The position numbers and the translations under genes are program-made. The notes beneath the pieces were generated by a model. It had not been told where the DNA came from. It saw nothing but the letters and a program-made list of their open reading frames with translations, and did no database searches. 64,000 nucleotides of DNA from Shewanella phaeophyticola (GTDB taxonomy: Bacteria > Pseudomonadota > Gammaproteobacteria > Enterobacterales > Shewanellaceae), in assembly GCF_025398315.1 (NCBI RefSeq), contig NZ_JAODOQ010000001.1, positions 62,001-126,000 on the forward strand, in the 5' to 3' direction. Of this stretch, positions 51,084 through 61,194 are shown in pieces. Numbering within the stretch: position 1 is the first letter of the stretch; each line of letters opens with the position of its first letter.

Positions 51084-51114
51084 GTTAGTCGGTGTTCCCC
51101 CGGCACCGACTAAC
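51084..51114 (+). other. Strong hairpin between ahpC and ahpF
   Basis: GTTAGTCGGTG and CACCGACTAAC form a perfect 11-bp stem with a 9-nt loop. There is no T-run after it, so it is unlikely to be a full terminator. It may cap and stabilise the ahpC message or attenuate ahpF. Confidence 0.7.
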
Positions 51115-51156
51115 ACTCTCCACTTTTCCATTATTTCCCTTTTTTTAGGAGTTGTT

Positions 51157-52723
51157 ATGTTAGACGCGAATGTTAAAAATCAACTGAAAACCTATCTGCA
51201 AAACCTCAAGCGCCCAGTTGAACTTGTCGTGTCTGCGGATGACTCAAACAAAGCCAAAGAATTAAGCAGCTTGGCGCAAGATATTGTTGATTCATCTGAC
51301 TTGGTGTCGGTGACATATCAACAGGGTAAACGTACACCCAGTATGAGTGTAATTAACCCACAAAATGGCACAAACATTACGTTTGCTGGCTTACCAATGG
51401 GTCACGAATTTACCTCACTTGTATTAGCGTTATTACACAGTGGCGGTCACCCAATTAAATTGGATGAGCAAGTCATTGAGCAAATTCGTCAGTTACCTGG
51501 TGAATTTCATTTTGAAACGTATGTGTCATTAAGTTGCCAAACCTGTCCAGAAGTGATTCAGGCACTGAACATGATGGCGGCAATTAACCCAAATATTACT
51601 AACGTGATGATCGACGGTGCACTGTTCCAAGAAGAAGTGACCGATCGCAATATCATGTCAGTACCATCAGTATTTTTAAACGGCGAAGCTTTCTCTGTCG
51701 GTGCCATTAGTGTTGTTGAAGTACTGAATAAATTAGATAAAAATGCAGCCGGCAGACAAGCCGAGCAATTAAACCAAAAATCAACATTTGATATGTTGGT
51801 TGTCGGTGGTGGCTCTGCGGGTGCAGCTGCCGCGATTTATTCTGCTCGTAAAGGCTTAAACACAGGTATTGTTGCCGATAAGTTTGGTGGCCAAGTGGCT
51901 GAAACCGTCGGTATTGAAAACTTTATCTCTGTGTCTAAAACCGAAGTGCCAAAACTGGTTGCCAATTTAGAAGCGCATGTTAAAGACTATGACGTCGATA
52001 TTATGGCGAATCAACGCGCATTAAGCCTCGCTAAAAATGGCCTATTTGATGTGACGCTAGAAAGCGGCGCAACCTTAAGCAGTAAAACCGTATTGTTGGC
52101 CACAGGCGCACGTTGGAGAGAAATGAACGTACCTGGTGAGCAAGAGTACCGCGGTAAAGGCGTGGCATATTGCCCACATTGTGATGGCTTCGTTATTTAA
52201 AGGCAAGCGTGTTGCCGTTATTGGTGGTGGTAACTCAGGTATTGAAGCCGCGATTGACCTAGCTAACATTGTTGAACATGTTACTGTGCTTGAGTTTGAC
52301 AGCAAGTTACGTGCAGATGAAGTGTTACAACGTAAAGCTAAATCAATGGGTAATATTACAATTATTACTCAAGCGCAAACTACCGAAGTCAAAGGCGATG
52401 GTACTCGCGTTAGCAGCTTGATTTATACCGACCGTGCTAGCGGCGAAAGTAAAGAAGTTATCTTAGCCGGTATCTTTGTGCAAATTGGCTTAGTGCCAAA
52501 CACTGAATGGTTAAAAGGTGTGGTTGATATGACACCTCGCGGCGAGATTATCGTTGATGAGCGCGGTCAAACATCTATTCCAGGTGTGTTTGCTGCTGGT
52601 GATGTGACCCACACACCATATAAGCAAATTATTATTGCCATGGGCAGCGGCGCAACAGCATCGCTTGGTGCGTTTGATTACTTAATCCGACACTCAGAAG
52701 AAACAGATGTAAAAGCAGCTTAA
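51157..52723 (+). pseudogene. ahpF: AhpF, peroxiredoxin reductase, one frameshift
   Basis: The two frames meet near 52189. The first (from 51157) has the double thioredoxin-like N-terminal domain with SLSCQTCPE (about 126-134), the FAD motif [12 protein letters not shown] (about 215) and the redox motif YCPHCDG. The second resumes with [20 protein letters not shown] (NADH-binding) and ends near VKAA. Removing one T at 52189-52190 gives CDGSLFKGK and an intact protein of about 521 residues. It passes electrons from NADH to AhpC. The shift is likely a sequencing error, since both halves are perfectly conserved in character. Confidence 0.85.
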
Positions 52724-52750
52724 TCACCTCATATAACAGTTGTTATTATC

Positions 52751-52782
52751 AATGCCGCTCATATCAATGAGCGGCATTTTTG
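52751..52782 (+). terminator. Terminator after ahpF
   Basis: The stem ATGCCGCTCAT/ATGAGCGGCAT with loop ATCA is followed by TTTTTGT. The remaining ~250 bp to the SMC gene show nothing except an AAGGAT ribosome site. Confidence 0.85.
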
Positions 52783-53033
52783 TACATTTATACCATTCTA
52801 TTTAGCCAATCTTTGTTTTCTCACGTGCGAATTGAGTACTATCACAGCAATTGCACTTAATAGTTGTCATGTTAAGCGTCACTTGTTAATGAAATAGCGT
52901 ATTATCAAGGCAATTTTTTAGCTGAAAATTGCCTCAAGACTGTGTTTGTTTTACTTTAATCAACAGACTCGGTTGCTCAGCACAATTTCGCTTATTTTTC
53001 ACTGTAATGTGAGCTGTTTGGAAAAGGATTATC

Positions 53034-56000
53034 ATGCCAAGCTTGATTAGAATCGTATTAATTAATACTCACCTGCCAGGTGTTGTTGAATTGCTATTAA
53101 AAGGCCACACCAACATTTGTGGTACTAACGCGTCAGGTAAAACGACTCTACAGCGACTAGTGCCGGTATTTTATGGTGAATACCCAAGTCGTGTGGTGCC
53201 GTCAACCCGTGACAGCTTTGAACGTTGGTATTTACCGCACGATTCTAGCTACATTATTTATGAATACCAAAAAGATGATGGCTTACTATATCAAGCAGTA
53301 TTAGCGTCAGCTGGCGACGGTAAAGGGGTTAATTATCGCTTTATTGCCCGCGGTTTTGAGCTTGAGGATTACATTAAATCCCGCAATGGCGATACCATCA
53401 TTTGCCACTCGATGGCTGAACTTGGCCGTGAAGTTAAACGTGAAGGCATCGCGCACACTAACTTACTTAATACTCGCGAGTTCCGTGCCATTATTCAAAA
53501 CGATCGCAGTTTACTTAATACTGGCAGTAACCGAAACGAGCTGCGTACTTATGCTCGACAGTTCTCGTTATGCGATGGCGAACACAGCCTGCGCCATATT
53601 GAAAAGCTGGCTAAAGCAGTGCATTCAAAAGAAGGTAAAATGGAAACGGTCAAATCCATGATCGCCGCCATTTTAGAAGAAGACGGGGTGAATCCACCCA
53701 CTTCACGCCTTAATCCGCAGCGGGTCGAAACCTGGATACGTGAGAGTCAGTTAGTACAAGGTTTTGAGCAAATTCGTCCAGAATATGACAAGCTTGAGCA
53801 AGAATTTAACCAACTACTGAGCGCCGAATTACGTTTAGCCAGTTTATCGCGCGGTTACCGTGACGATGAAACCCTTGAAGCAGATCGTCAAGACCGTAAT
53901 CAAACCTTAGGCAAAGAACTTAATCTTAAACTGCGTTTACTCGACGACGAGTGGAAAGATGTCCGTGATGAGCTCAACCAAGAGTTGTCAGCCGCTAAAG
54001 GTGATGTCGGCAAGTTTGAATATGAGTTAGATGCGATTGAAGATCAGCACGCTGCTTTTTTAGATGCCGACATTGAGCAAGCTAAAGCCGATCTAGATAA
54101 TCTACCTAGTTGGCGCAGTGACGTTGAAAACTTACAAGAGCGCCATAAGTTACAAACTGAAAAACACCAAGATATTGAAGCTGCTTTTAATGCTCGTCGC
54201 AGTAAAATTGCCGAGCAACTTCACCGTGAGCTTGAGTCGCTACATACCGAACAAGACACTCAACGTGAAGCCCGTGATAAACAGCGTGAGCTAGCCAGTG
54301 ACGATTTAGCTAAATTAGAGCAACAATGGCGCGAGCAAACTGACGCGGGTAAAGCCAAGTTTAGTGAACAAGAATATCAACTTAAATTGCAGGCTGCAGA
54401 GCTTAAGCATCAAGTTGATGGCGTGACGTACACTGAAGATGAAAAGATGCGCTTGGCTATTTTTGATGAGCGCATCAGCCTTGCCGACGAAGAGCAAGAA
54501 ACCTGTAATGCCAAAGTTGAGCGTTTAACCACCGAAGAACGTAAGCAGCGCGCTAAGCGAGACCAAGCTAACGAAGCACTGCGCATTGCTAGCATTCGCG
54601 TGAGTGAGCGCGAAAATGCCAAAGAAGAATTGCATCATATGCTGTTCCCGCAGTCGCATACGCTGTTGGAATTTTTGCGCAAAGAAGCCCAAGGTTGGGA
54701 GCAATCATTTGGTAAGGTTATTGCGCCAGAGTTGTTACATCGCAGTGATTTACATCCAAGCCTAACCAAAGACAGTAGCGACAGTTTATTTGGGGTACAC
54801 TTAGACCTTAACGCCATTGACGTGCCTGAATACGCGGCCACAGAGCAAGATTTGCGTATCCGTTTTGCTAAAGCCGAAGAAGCACTGCAAAGCGCCCAAG
54901 AAATACATGCCGAAGCGGAAGATCAGCTGGTGGTCATGAACAGTGCGCTGGATGCCATAACCCGTGAGTTAACCTTCGCCCGTACTGCCTATAAAAATAG
55001 CCGAGAAGATTTACGCCGACTCTTTGATGAAAAGCGCAGCGAGCAACAAAAGATCAATCAAGCCGTAGCCGATCGCAAAACCGAATCTGGCAAGCGCTTA
55101 GTGCAACTTGACAACGAATTAAAGCAGCTGCATAACCAGCACCTTGAATGGCTAGCCGAGCAAAAAGATCAGGCGTTAGAAGCACGCATGGACAAAAATG
55201 CTTACTGGCAAGAAGTTGTGGGCGCTATCGACAATCAACTTGGGCAAATTAAAGCCAATATTGAACAGCGTCGTGCTAATGCCAAAACAGAGCAAAAAGC
55301 CTGTGAAACTTGGTACAAAAATGAACTGAAATCACGTGGTGTCGACGAAGGCACTATTTTAGCGCTTAAAAAGCAAATTCGTGAACTTGAGGCAAAAATA
55401 AGTCAGGCAGAACAACGTCGTAGCGACGTGTTACGTTATGACGATTGGTATCAGCATACCTGGTTAGCGCGTAAGCCTAAATTGCAAGCACAGCTGGCAG
55501 ACGTTAAACGGGCTGCGCTTGAGTTTGAACAGCAATTAAAAGCCAAAACCGCTGAAATTAAACAGCGACGTACTAGCCTAGAAACCGATCGAAAAGCTTG
55601 TGATGCAGCACAGGTTGAAGCATCTGAAAACCTCACTAAGCTGCGCGCGGTAATGCGTAAGTTGGCCGAGCTGAAGTTACCTGCCAATAACGACGAAGCC
55701 ATCGGCAGCATTGGCGAGCGCCTGCGCCAAGGCGAAGACTTATTGCTAAAGCGTGATTATTTAATGGGCTCGGTGAAGCAATATGTTGAGCATTTCGACT
55801 CTGTTATTGCCAGTAAATCGGGCTCAAGTTTGGCCGAGTTCTGGGAGCGCGCGCGTGACGAGTCTAGCTTTGTTAATGACAAAGGTATTCGCCTACTCGA
55901 CTACCGTAAATTAGTGCCACAGCTTGAGCAGTTACTCAATGTGATGGTGCCGCAATCGCTAATGGCGATCCGCGAGCAAGGGCGTATTTTTGGTATCGAC

Positions 56001-56732
56001 TTAACTGCGTTTTACGACGTATTAACCGACATCGACCGCCGCATTGCCAGCCAAAGTGCGCGCATTACTCGTGAAGTGGGTGAAGAATTGTTCCTCGATG
56101 GGGTTTCTGAATCTGCTGTACGCATTCGCTCGCGTATCAGTGAACTCGAGTTTTGGCCTGAGCTTGAAGTGTTTGTAAAAGCCTTTAAAGCCTGGAAAGC
56201 CGACGGCTTTAGCAAGCTACCCGATGAGCACTACACTAGTTCAATGCGTCGCGCCCTAGATATTATTGGCCGCGCGGCATTAACCGGTGGCATTGCCAAA
56301 CTATTGGAAATTGAATTGCGCTTAAAAGAGGGCAATAGTGATTTGATCATCCGTACCGATCGCCAGCTAAATGAATCCTCTAGCCACGGTATGGCATACC
56401 TGATTTTATGTAAGTTCTTGTTGGCATTTACCCGTTTATTACGCGGTAAAGCCCATGTGACCATTCATTGGCCTATTGATGAGCTCGGCACTCTACATCA
56501 CACCAACGTGAAGAAGATTTTTGATGCCTGTGAAAATAATAACATCAGCGTGTTAGGGGCATTCCCGAACCCAGAATCTGAAGTGCTTAACTTATTTGCT
56601 AATCGCTACATTATTAACAAACAAACCAAAAAACTGCAGGTGGTTAAACCTAAAACTAACCCTCTTGCAGAGCGATTGTCACAACGAAATGCTGAAACTA
56701 CTCATCCCACAACGGCTAAGGAGCAAAGTTAA
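53034..56732 (+). CDS. SMC/MukB-like ATPase (MksB/JetC-like, DUF3584 type)
   Basis: The 1,232-residue SMC-like ATPase has an N-terminal Walker A CGTNASGKTTL (residues 29-39). About 700 residues of Gln/Glu/Lys-rich coiled coil with a hinge-like centre near 530-600 follow. The C-terminal head has the signature SSSHGMAYL near 1115 and a Walker B region ending IDELG near 1148. This plan matches the MukB-like subunit of MksBEF and Wadjet complexes, which load on and extrude DNA. It is the first gene of a four-gene run; the next start overlaps the stop by 1 nt. Confidence 0.85.
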   Translation: MPSLIRIVLINTHLPGVVELLLKGHTNICGTNASGKTTLQRLVPVFYGEYPSRVVPSTRDSFERWYLPHDSSYIIYEYQKDDGLLYQAVLASAGDGKGVNYRFIARGFELEDYIKSRNGDTIICHSMAELGREVKREGIAHTNLLNTREFRAIIQNDRSLLNTGSNRNELRTYARQFSLCDGEHSLRHIEKLAKAVHSKEGKMETVKSMIAAILEEDGVNPPTSRLNPQRVETWIRESQLVQGFEQIRPEYDKLEQEFNQLLSAELRLASLSRGYRDDETLEADRQDRNQTLGKELNLKLRLLDDEWKDVRDELNQELSAAKGDVGKFEYELDAIEDQHAAFLDADIEQAKADLDNLPSWRSDVENLQERHKLQTEKHQDIEAAFNARRSKIAEQLHRELESLHTEQDTQREARDKQRELASDDLAKLEQQWREQTDAGKAKFSEQEYQLKLQAAELKHQVDGVTYTEDEKMRLAIFDERISLADEEQETCNAKVERLTTEERKQRAKRDQANEALRIASIRVSERENAKEELHHMLFPQSHTLLEFLRKEAQGWEQSFGKVIAPELLHRSDLHPSLTKDSSDSLFGVHLDLNAIDVPEYAATEQDLRIRFAKAEEALQSAQEIHAEAEDQLVVMNSALDAITRELTFARTAYKNSREDLRRLFDEKRSEQQKINQAVADRKTESGKRLVQLDNELKQLHNQHLEWLAEQKDQALEARMDKNAYWQEVVGAIDNQLGQIKANIEQRRANAKTEQKACETWYKNELKSRGVDEGTILALKKQIRELEAKISQAEQRRSDVLRYDDWYQHTWLARKPKLQAQLADVKRAALEFEQQLKAKTAEIKQRRTSLETDRKACDAAQVEASENLTKLRAVMRKLAELKLPANNDEAIGSIGERLRQGEDLLLKRDYLMGSVKQYVEHFDSVIASKSGSSLAEFWERARDESSFVNDKGIRLLDYRKLVPQLEQLLNVMVPQSLMAIREQGRIFGIDLTAFYDVLTDIDRRIASQSARITREVGEELFLDGVSESAVRIRSRISELEFWPELEVFVKAFKAWKADGFSKLPDEHYTSSMRRALDIIGRAALTGGIAKLLEIELRLKEGNSDLIIRTDRQLNESSSHGMAYLILCKFLLAFTRLLRGKAHVTIHWPIDELGTLHHTNVKKIFDACENNNISVLGAFPNPESEVLNLFANRYIINKQTKKLQVVKPKTNPLAERLSQRNAETTHPTTAKEQS

Positions 56733-57385
56733 TGTCAGACTCAAATGAAACAACCTTAGTGGGAACCAGTGCCTTAATCGAACAGTTGTTGCGTGGTGAG
56801 TTTATTTGTCGAGTCACTAACGAAGATGGTTGGCGCGCACTAAAAAACAACAGCACCCGCGAGCGAATAGAAACTTACTTAAATCAAATTAACCGCACTT
56901 TAGCCAGCGCAGGTGAAGGTGAAGTGTTCTTTTGTGGCTATTTACAGCTTGGCGATGCTGAGCGCAAAGTGATTTCATCGCAGTTTAAAGATATATGCTC
57001 GGCGTTGATCCCGCTGGTGGAATGGTTAGTGTTAGTGCAAGAGGCCAGCGGCCAAGATGCGCCATTAAGCGAAGGAGCACCGATCCGCTTAACTGATTTA
57101 CAAGCTCGAATCGAAGATACTCCAGCCTTTAGAGAGCAACTGACAAAGCTTAGCCAGTACCGTTTATTTGGCTCTAGCAGCAGCAATGTCGATGGCCAAA
57201 TTAAGCTAGTGTTTAAGCGTTTGGTTGAACTGGGTTATCTGACTAAACCCAACAGCGAGAAACAAATTTACATCGCCACCGGCAAGCTTGATTACTTATA
57301 TGAAGTGATCCGTTTTATTGACGAAACCGAAGGCCTAAGCCTTGAGGTGCAGGCTGAAACGGCGACCCAAAGGGAGTTAATATGA
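56732..57385 (+). CDS. MukE/MksE/JetB-like subunit
   Basis: The 217-residue protein with winged-helix-type segments (LIEQLLRGEFICRVTNEDGW at about 12-31; DGQIKLVFKRLVELGYLTK at about 150-170) fits the KITE subunits MukE and JetB. I infer this from size, predicted fold and position between the SMC and kleisin-like genes. It overlaps both neighbours (1 nt and 4 nt), so all three are translationally coupled. Confidence 0.65.
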   Translation: MSDSNETTLVGTSALIEQLLRGEFICRVTNEDGWRALKNNSTRERIETYLNQINRTLASAGEGEVFFCGYLQLGDAERKVISSQFKDICSALIPLVEWLVLVQEASGQDAPLSEGAPIRLTDLQARIEDTPAFREQLTKLSQYRLFGSSSSNVDGQIKLVFKRLVELGYLTKPNSEKQIYIATGKLDYLYEVIRFIDETEGLSLEVQAETATQRELI

Positions 57386-58601
57386 GCAGCAACATACACC
57401 AGGCCGGGGTAAAGCTGCTCAAACAACTCGGGCGGCATGCCGATGTGATCATGGATGCTTATTTAGCGGGGTCGATTAACGACACCGCCCATGATGCAGG
57501 CGTGATTGAAAAACTCAAAAAAAGCGGCATTTTGTGGCGACCAGAGCCAGACCAAGAGCTGCGTTTAAAGCGCTCAGTCAGAGCGTTGCTTGAAGAGGCC
57601 TTAAGCGATGAGCGTAATCGTCAAATTGACTCTAATGTTGGCTCGTCTTTAGCGACCATTAAAACCCTGGCCGATCACTATAAAGAGGCGCGTCATAATA
57701 TTGATCACAGCGCAGCAGAAGCTTATTTAGCGGACTTAAACGAACACGTTTACAGCTTTACCGATAGCTTACGCTATTCAATTAGGGTGTTATGGGCCGC
57801 ATTAATAACGAGTTTGGTTATGTCGGGACGATTAATGCCAAAATTCGCGAAAATGAACTGGCGCAAAGCCAGGTGTCAGACTTGCTCAATGGCCTCGAAA
57901 TGTTCCAGTTTAGTGAGCTCGGTGAAATTGCTGGCGACATCCGCGAACTACGCCGTTTATTAATGACCAGCCTACAAGAAACCCTAAGCCAATGTACTCA
58001 AGAGCTGAGTATTGTGCAGAGTAGGTTATATGAGTTATTAGGCCGCTTTAGACAAATTCAAGGCCGTACACGGTTACTCAAAGGCTGGTTACTGCACACT
58101 GACATGCACCCAGATTACCAAGTTGATAATCATGTTGGTCATAAAGCGATCCCCAATTTATTTAATTGTGCTGAAGCACTGTTGGCGCCAGCCAGCGTCG
58201 ATGTGAGTAACCCACATCATGAGCTAGAGTTAATGGGTTTAGTTGCGCAAGTTAAAGCCATTAGCCGTGATGCATTACCGCACATTGCACGTGAGCAAAA
58301 CGTTACCTTTGAAATGGGCGACAGTGAAGACTTTGATATCCCTGAAAACCCACTCAAAATTGCCGTGGATGAGTATTTCTGTGAGGTGATTGATTCTGGT
58401 TTACGTCAATCCGCATTGAGTTATTTAACCGAAAAACAATTACAATGGGATGCTGAAAGTTGGCTTTATCAAGTGATAGGTGGTTATGAAGGTTTGGCGG
58501 ATGAGCATAAAAATTACTTTGAATTAGAACCAATAGGCAAGCCCGATCCTGTGTATAACGGTAATTTTATCATCCATGATGTTGAGTTATGGCTAGCCTA
58601 G
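57382..58601 (+). pseudogene. MukF/MksF/JetA-like kleisin, one frameshift
   Basis: The N-terminal frame (57382 to about 57795) starts with a winged helix (HQAGVKLLKQLGRHADVIMD) and helices. The rest (to 58601) contains a long helical middle and a C-terminal domain ending IHDVELWLA. Adding one G to the run at 57794-57796 joins them as RVLWGRINNEFG and gives about 406 residues, the expected kleisin size. It should bridge the SMC heads and bind the MukE-like protein. The shift is probably a sequencing indel, since selection on both parts looks intact. Confidence 0.7.
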
Positions 58602-58632
58602 GTTAGTCGGTGTGTTTACATAAGGACGGGTT

Positions 58633-59588
58633 ATGGCATCACTTTCAAAACAGCAGCTTAATTTAATCGCCAATGTGGTGGTTAAGCAAGTGGCGAAAGT
58701 GAGCTATAAACGCAATTGGCAATCTATTTTTGCCTTGTTTGAAATCGGGAGCGTGAGCCCATCTGGCAAACATTTAGAGTTTCTCCCAAAGGACTGGGAC
58801 TTACTTAGAGAAATGGCCTTAAAAGATTCAGGACTAGATGTGCTTGAACTCGATTTTGATGTGCCTCGTCAACAAATGGCGCAGCAAAGTGCTAATGAGA
58901 AATACGCGAATATCAGCCCCGATGCCGACCATGTGTTAATAAAGCTGGCACCTAACATTATTCAATCTCTACTCTCTAGAGCCGCAGCTGACCCTGTAGT
59001 GGATATGCTATCCATATTGAGTAGTTCGTTAAGATTAAAGGTCGATGCCGCAGTTACACTTTGTCAGCGACTCAATATTGCTCAACTCATCGTAGTCGAA
59101 AACCTCGACAGTTTTGACAATATATTTGCCTATACATTCACGCCCGAGTTACAGCCAATTATTGACAATTGCATGGTATTGTATCGTGGCAGTCACGATT
59201 ATTCGCCAGCAGGGCGCAAGCATTTTTTACATTTAGTCGCCGCACTTAACTTGGATGTGATCGCCTTTACCGACCTTGATCCCGCAGGGTTGATGATTGC
59301 CAATACGCTTGAAAATTGTCACAGCATGATAGTGCCGAAATGGGTGCTCGATGCGCCAAATGAGTTACTGACCTCAAACAAGTTAATTCGGTTGGCGACT
59401 TTAATAAACAACATAAGCAATTAACTTATCTTGACAATATTATGTCGCAATCTACTCACAACACTGTGAGCCATACTTCCCAATGGCTCACGTTAGCACA
59501 GTGGGTTGGCCGTAATCATGTCAGTATTAAGCAGCAGCATATGTTAGCGAATGCATTGCCGCTCGCTCGCATTAGTATTGACTATTAA
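58633..59588 (+). pseudogene. JetD/MksG-like Toprim nuclease, one frameshift near the end
   Basis: The protein has an N-terminal region (about 1-130) and a Toprim-like C-terminal domain with the conserved Glu in LIVVENLDSF (about 156) and FTDLDPAGLM (D-x-D, about 213-222), the metal site of JetD and TopoVIA-type Toprim folds. The first frame stops at 59424, but another frame continues with KQLTYLDNIM...QWVGRNHVSIKQQHMLANALPL to 59588. One extra base near 59400 joins them (LATFNKQHKQLTYL), giving about 318 residues. In Wadjet, JetD cleaves circular plasmid DNA held by the SMC complex. It starts 31 nt after the kleisin. Confidence 0.75.
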
Positions 59589-59873
59589 TAGCGAAATTTT
59601 ACTGTAGTTCTCGCTGATTCAACCCTTCTTAAGCAGTTTTTTGACTGGTTATACCATCATAACAATATTTTAAAATTTCATAATGCATTGTTATTTATTG
59701 TTTTTTCGCATCTCCTATTATTTTTGGTGTTTTTGTGTGCGCTTTTGTTTATCAAGTTGATTGAAATATCGTGCGCAATGTCTCAGTATTTCTGCGCTCG
59801 AAAAGAATAAACACCAGGATTGGTATAACAATAATCAGCAACATAAGTTGCCATTTCGAATGGGAAATAACAG

Positions 59874-61133
59874 ATGACAAAATCACTTTCAGCCCGGATC
59901 TTTATTGGTCTTTTTTTAGGTGTGCTACTCGGCAGTATTGTGCAATTTTCGCTTGCCGATAATGCCTTTTTTGGTGGCACATTAGTCACCTTAGCAAGCG
60001 GTATTGGCACCATGTTCGTTAATATGATCATGATGTTAGTTGTGCCTTTAGTATTTGTCAGTATTGTAAGTGGTGTATGTGAGTTACAAGATTTAAAAAG
60101 CTTCGGTCGTTTAGGTGGAAAAACGTTTGGCTTTTACATTATTAACACTTTAGTTGCTATTCTTGCCGCATTTACGGTGGCAATGGTATTTGAGCCAGGT
60201 AAAGGCGTTGATATGTCGAGCAGTGGCTCAGTCGATATTACCGCAACAGAGCTGCCTGACTTAATGTCACTCATTGTGAGCATAGTGCCTAACAATCCAT
60301 TTTCTGCGTTTACCTCTGGCAACATGTTGCAAGTGATTTTTATGGCACTGTTGATGGGCGGTGTCATTAAATCAATGGGCTCATCGGTTGAAGGTGCGGT
60401 GAAAGGCTTTCAAACTGCTAATAAAATTATGATGCGCTTAATTTCAGTGGTCATGAGCCTTGCGCCATACGGTGTATTCGCCCTAATGTTTAAATTAGGC
60501 GCCACCTTAGAACCTGAAATTTTTGGCAGTGTTGTCGAATATTTAGTGCTGATTTTAGCCTTATTATTGATGTGGATTTTTATTGTTTACCCTATTGCTG
60601 TGGGTGTGTTTACCCCCGTTTCGGCCAAAACCTTCCGCGACAAAACCCAAGAGCAAATCCTATTTTCGCTGTCAACGGCAAGCTCTAATGCCACTATTCC
60701 TGTCACCATGCGTACCTTGACAGATAAACTAGGTGTAAGTAAAGCGGTTGCCGGTTTTGGCGTGCCACTAGGTGCTACGATGAACATGGGTGGGGTATCG
60801 ATTTACATCACCATCGCTATTTTCTTTGTGGCCAATGCGTTTGGTATGCCAATCAGTAATGATCAAATTCCGTCACTATTATTCAGCGTGTTTTTGCTCT
60901 CTGTTGGTGCGGGTGGTGTACCGGGTGGCGGTATGGTAATGATTGGGGTATTAATTTATCAAATGGGCTTGCCGGTAGAAGCGTTTGTGATTGTTGCAGC
61001 ACTTGACCGGATTATTGATATGATTCTGACATCTTGTAACGTAGTGGGTGACACCGCGGTACTGACTATTGTTGACCAGACCGAGAAAAAGCATCAAGTG
61101 ACAGAAGAGAGCTTAGTGACAGCGAAAGAATAA
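59874..61133 (+). CDS. DAACS-family sodium:amino-acid/dicarboxylate symporter, atypical binding site
   Basis: The 419-residue transporter has eight membrane helices and two hairpins. HP1 carries STASSNATIPVTM (SSS-equivalent), TM7 carries GATMNMGGVS (where GltP has NMDGT), and TM8 reads ALDRIIDMILTSCNVVGDTA. In the family, the Asp and Asn of TM8 bind substrate amine and sodium, and an Arg three residues after the Asp binds the side-chain carboxylate. Here that Arg position is Leu. This argues against aspartate/glutamate as substrate and favours neutral or other compounds. It is a monocistronic gene. Confidence 0.85.
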   Translation: MTKSLSARIFIGLFLGVLLGSIVQFSLADNAFFGGTLVTLASGIGTMFVNMIMMLVVPLVFVSIVSGVCELQDLKSFGRLGGKTFGFYIINTLVAILAAFTVAMVFEPGKGVDMSSSGSVDITATELPDLMSLIVSIVPNNPFSAFTSGNMLQVIFMALLMGGVIKSMGSSVEGAVKGFQTANKIMMRLISVVMSLAPYGVFALMFKLGATLEPEIFGSVVEYLVLILALLLMWIFIVYPIAVGVFTPVSAKTFRDKTQEQILFSLSTASSNATIPVTMRTLTDKLGVSKAVAGFGVPLGATMNMGGVSIYITIAIFFVANAFGMPISNDQIPSLLFSVFLLSVGAGGVPGGGMVMIGVLIYQMGLPVEAFVIVAALDRIIDMILTSCNVVGDTAVLTIVDQTEKKHQVTEESLVTAKE

Positions 61134-61150
61134 GTGATTTTGCATGATAT

Positions 61151-61182
61151 AAAAAAAGCCGCTCAATGGTCTATTGAGCGGC
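61151..61182 (-). terminator. Terminator of fbp
   Basis: The stem GCCGCTCAAT/ATTGAGCGGC has a seven-A run on the left, which is a T-run on the minus strand. It lies 13 bp past the fbp stop. Confidence 0.85.
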
Positions 61183-61194
61183 GTTACAACCCGT

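Noticed and set aside
53344..53661. Alternative frame inside the SMC gene
   Set aside because: Shadow of the long coding frame, with no ribosome site or family features.
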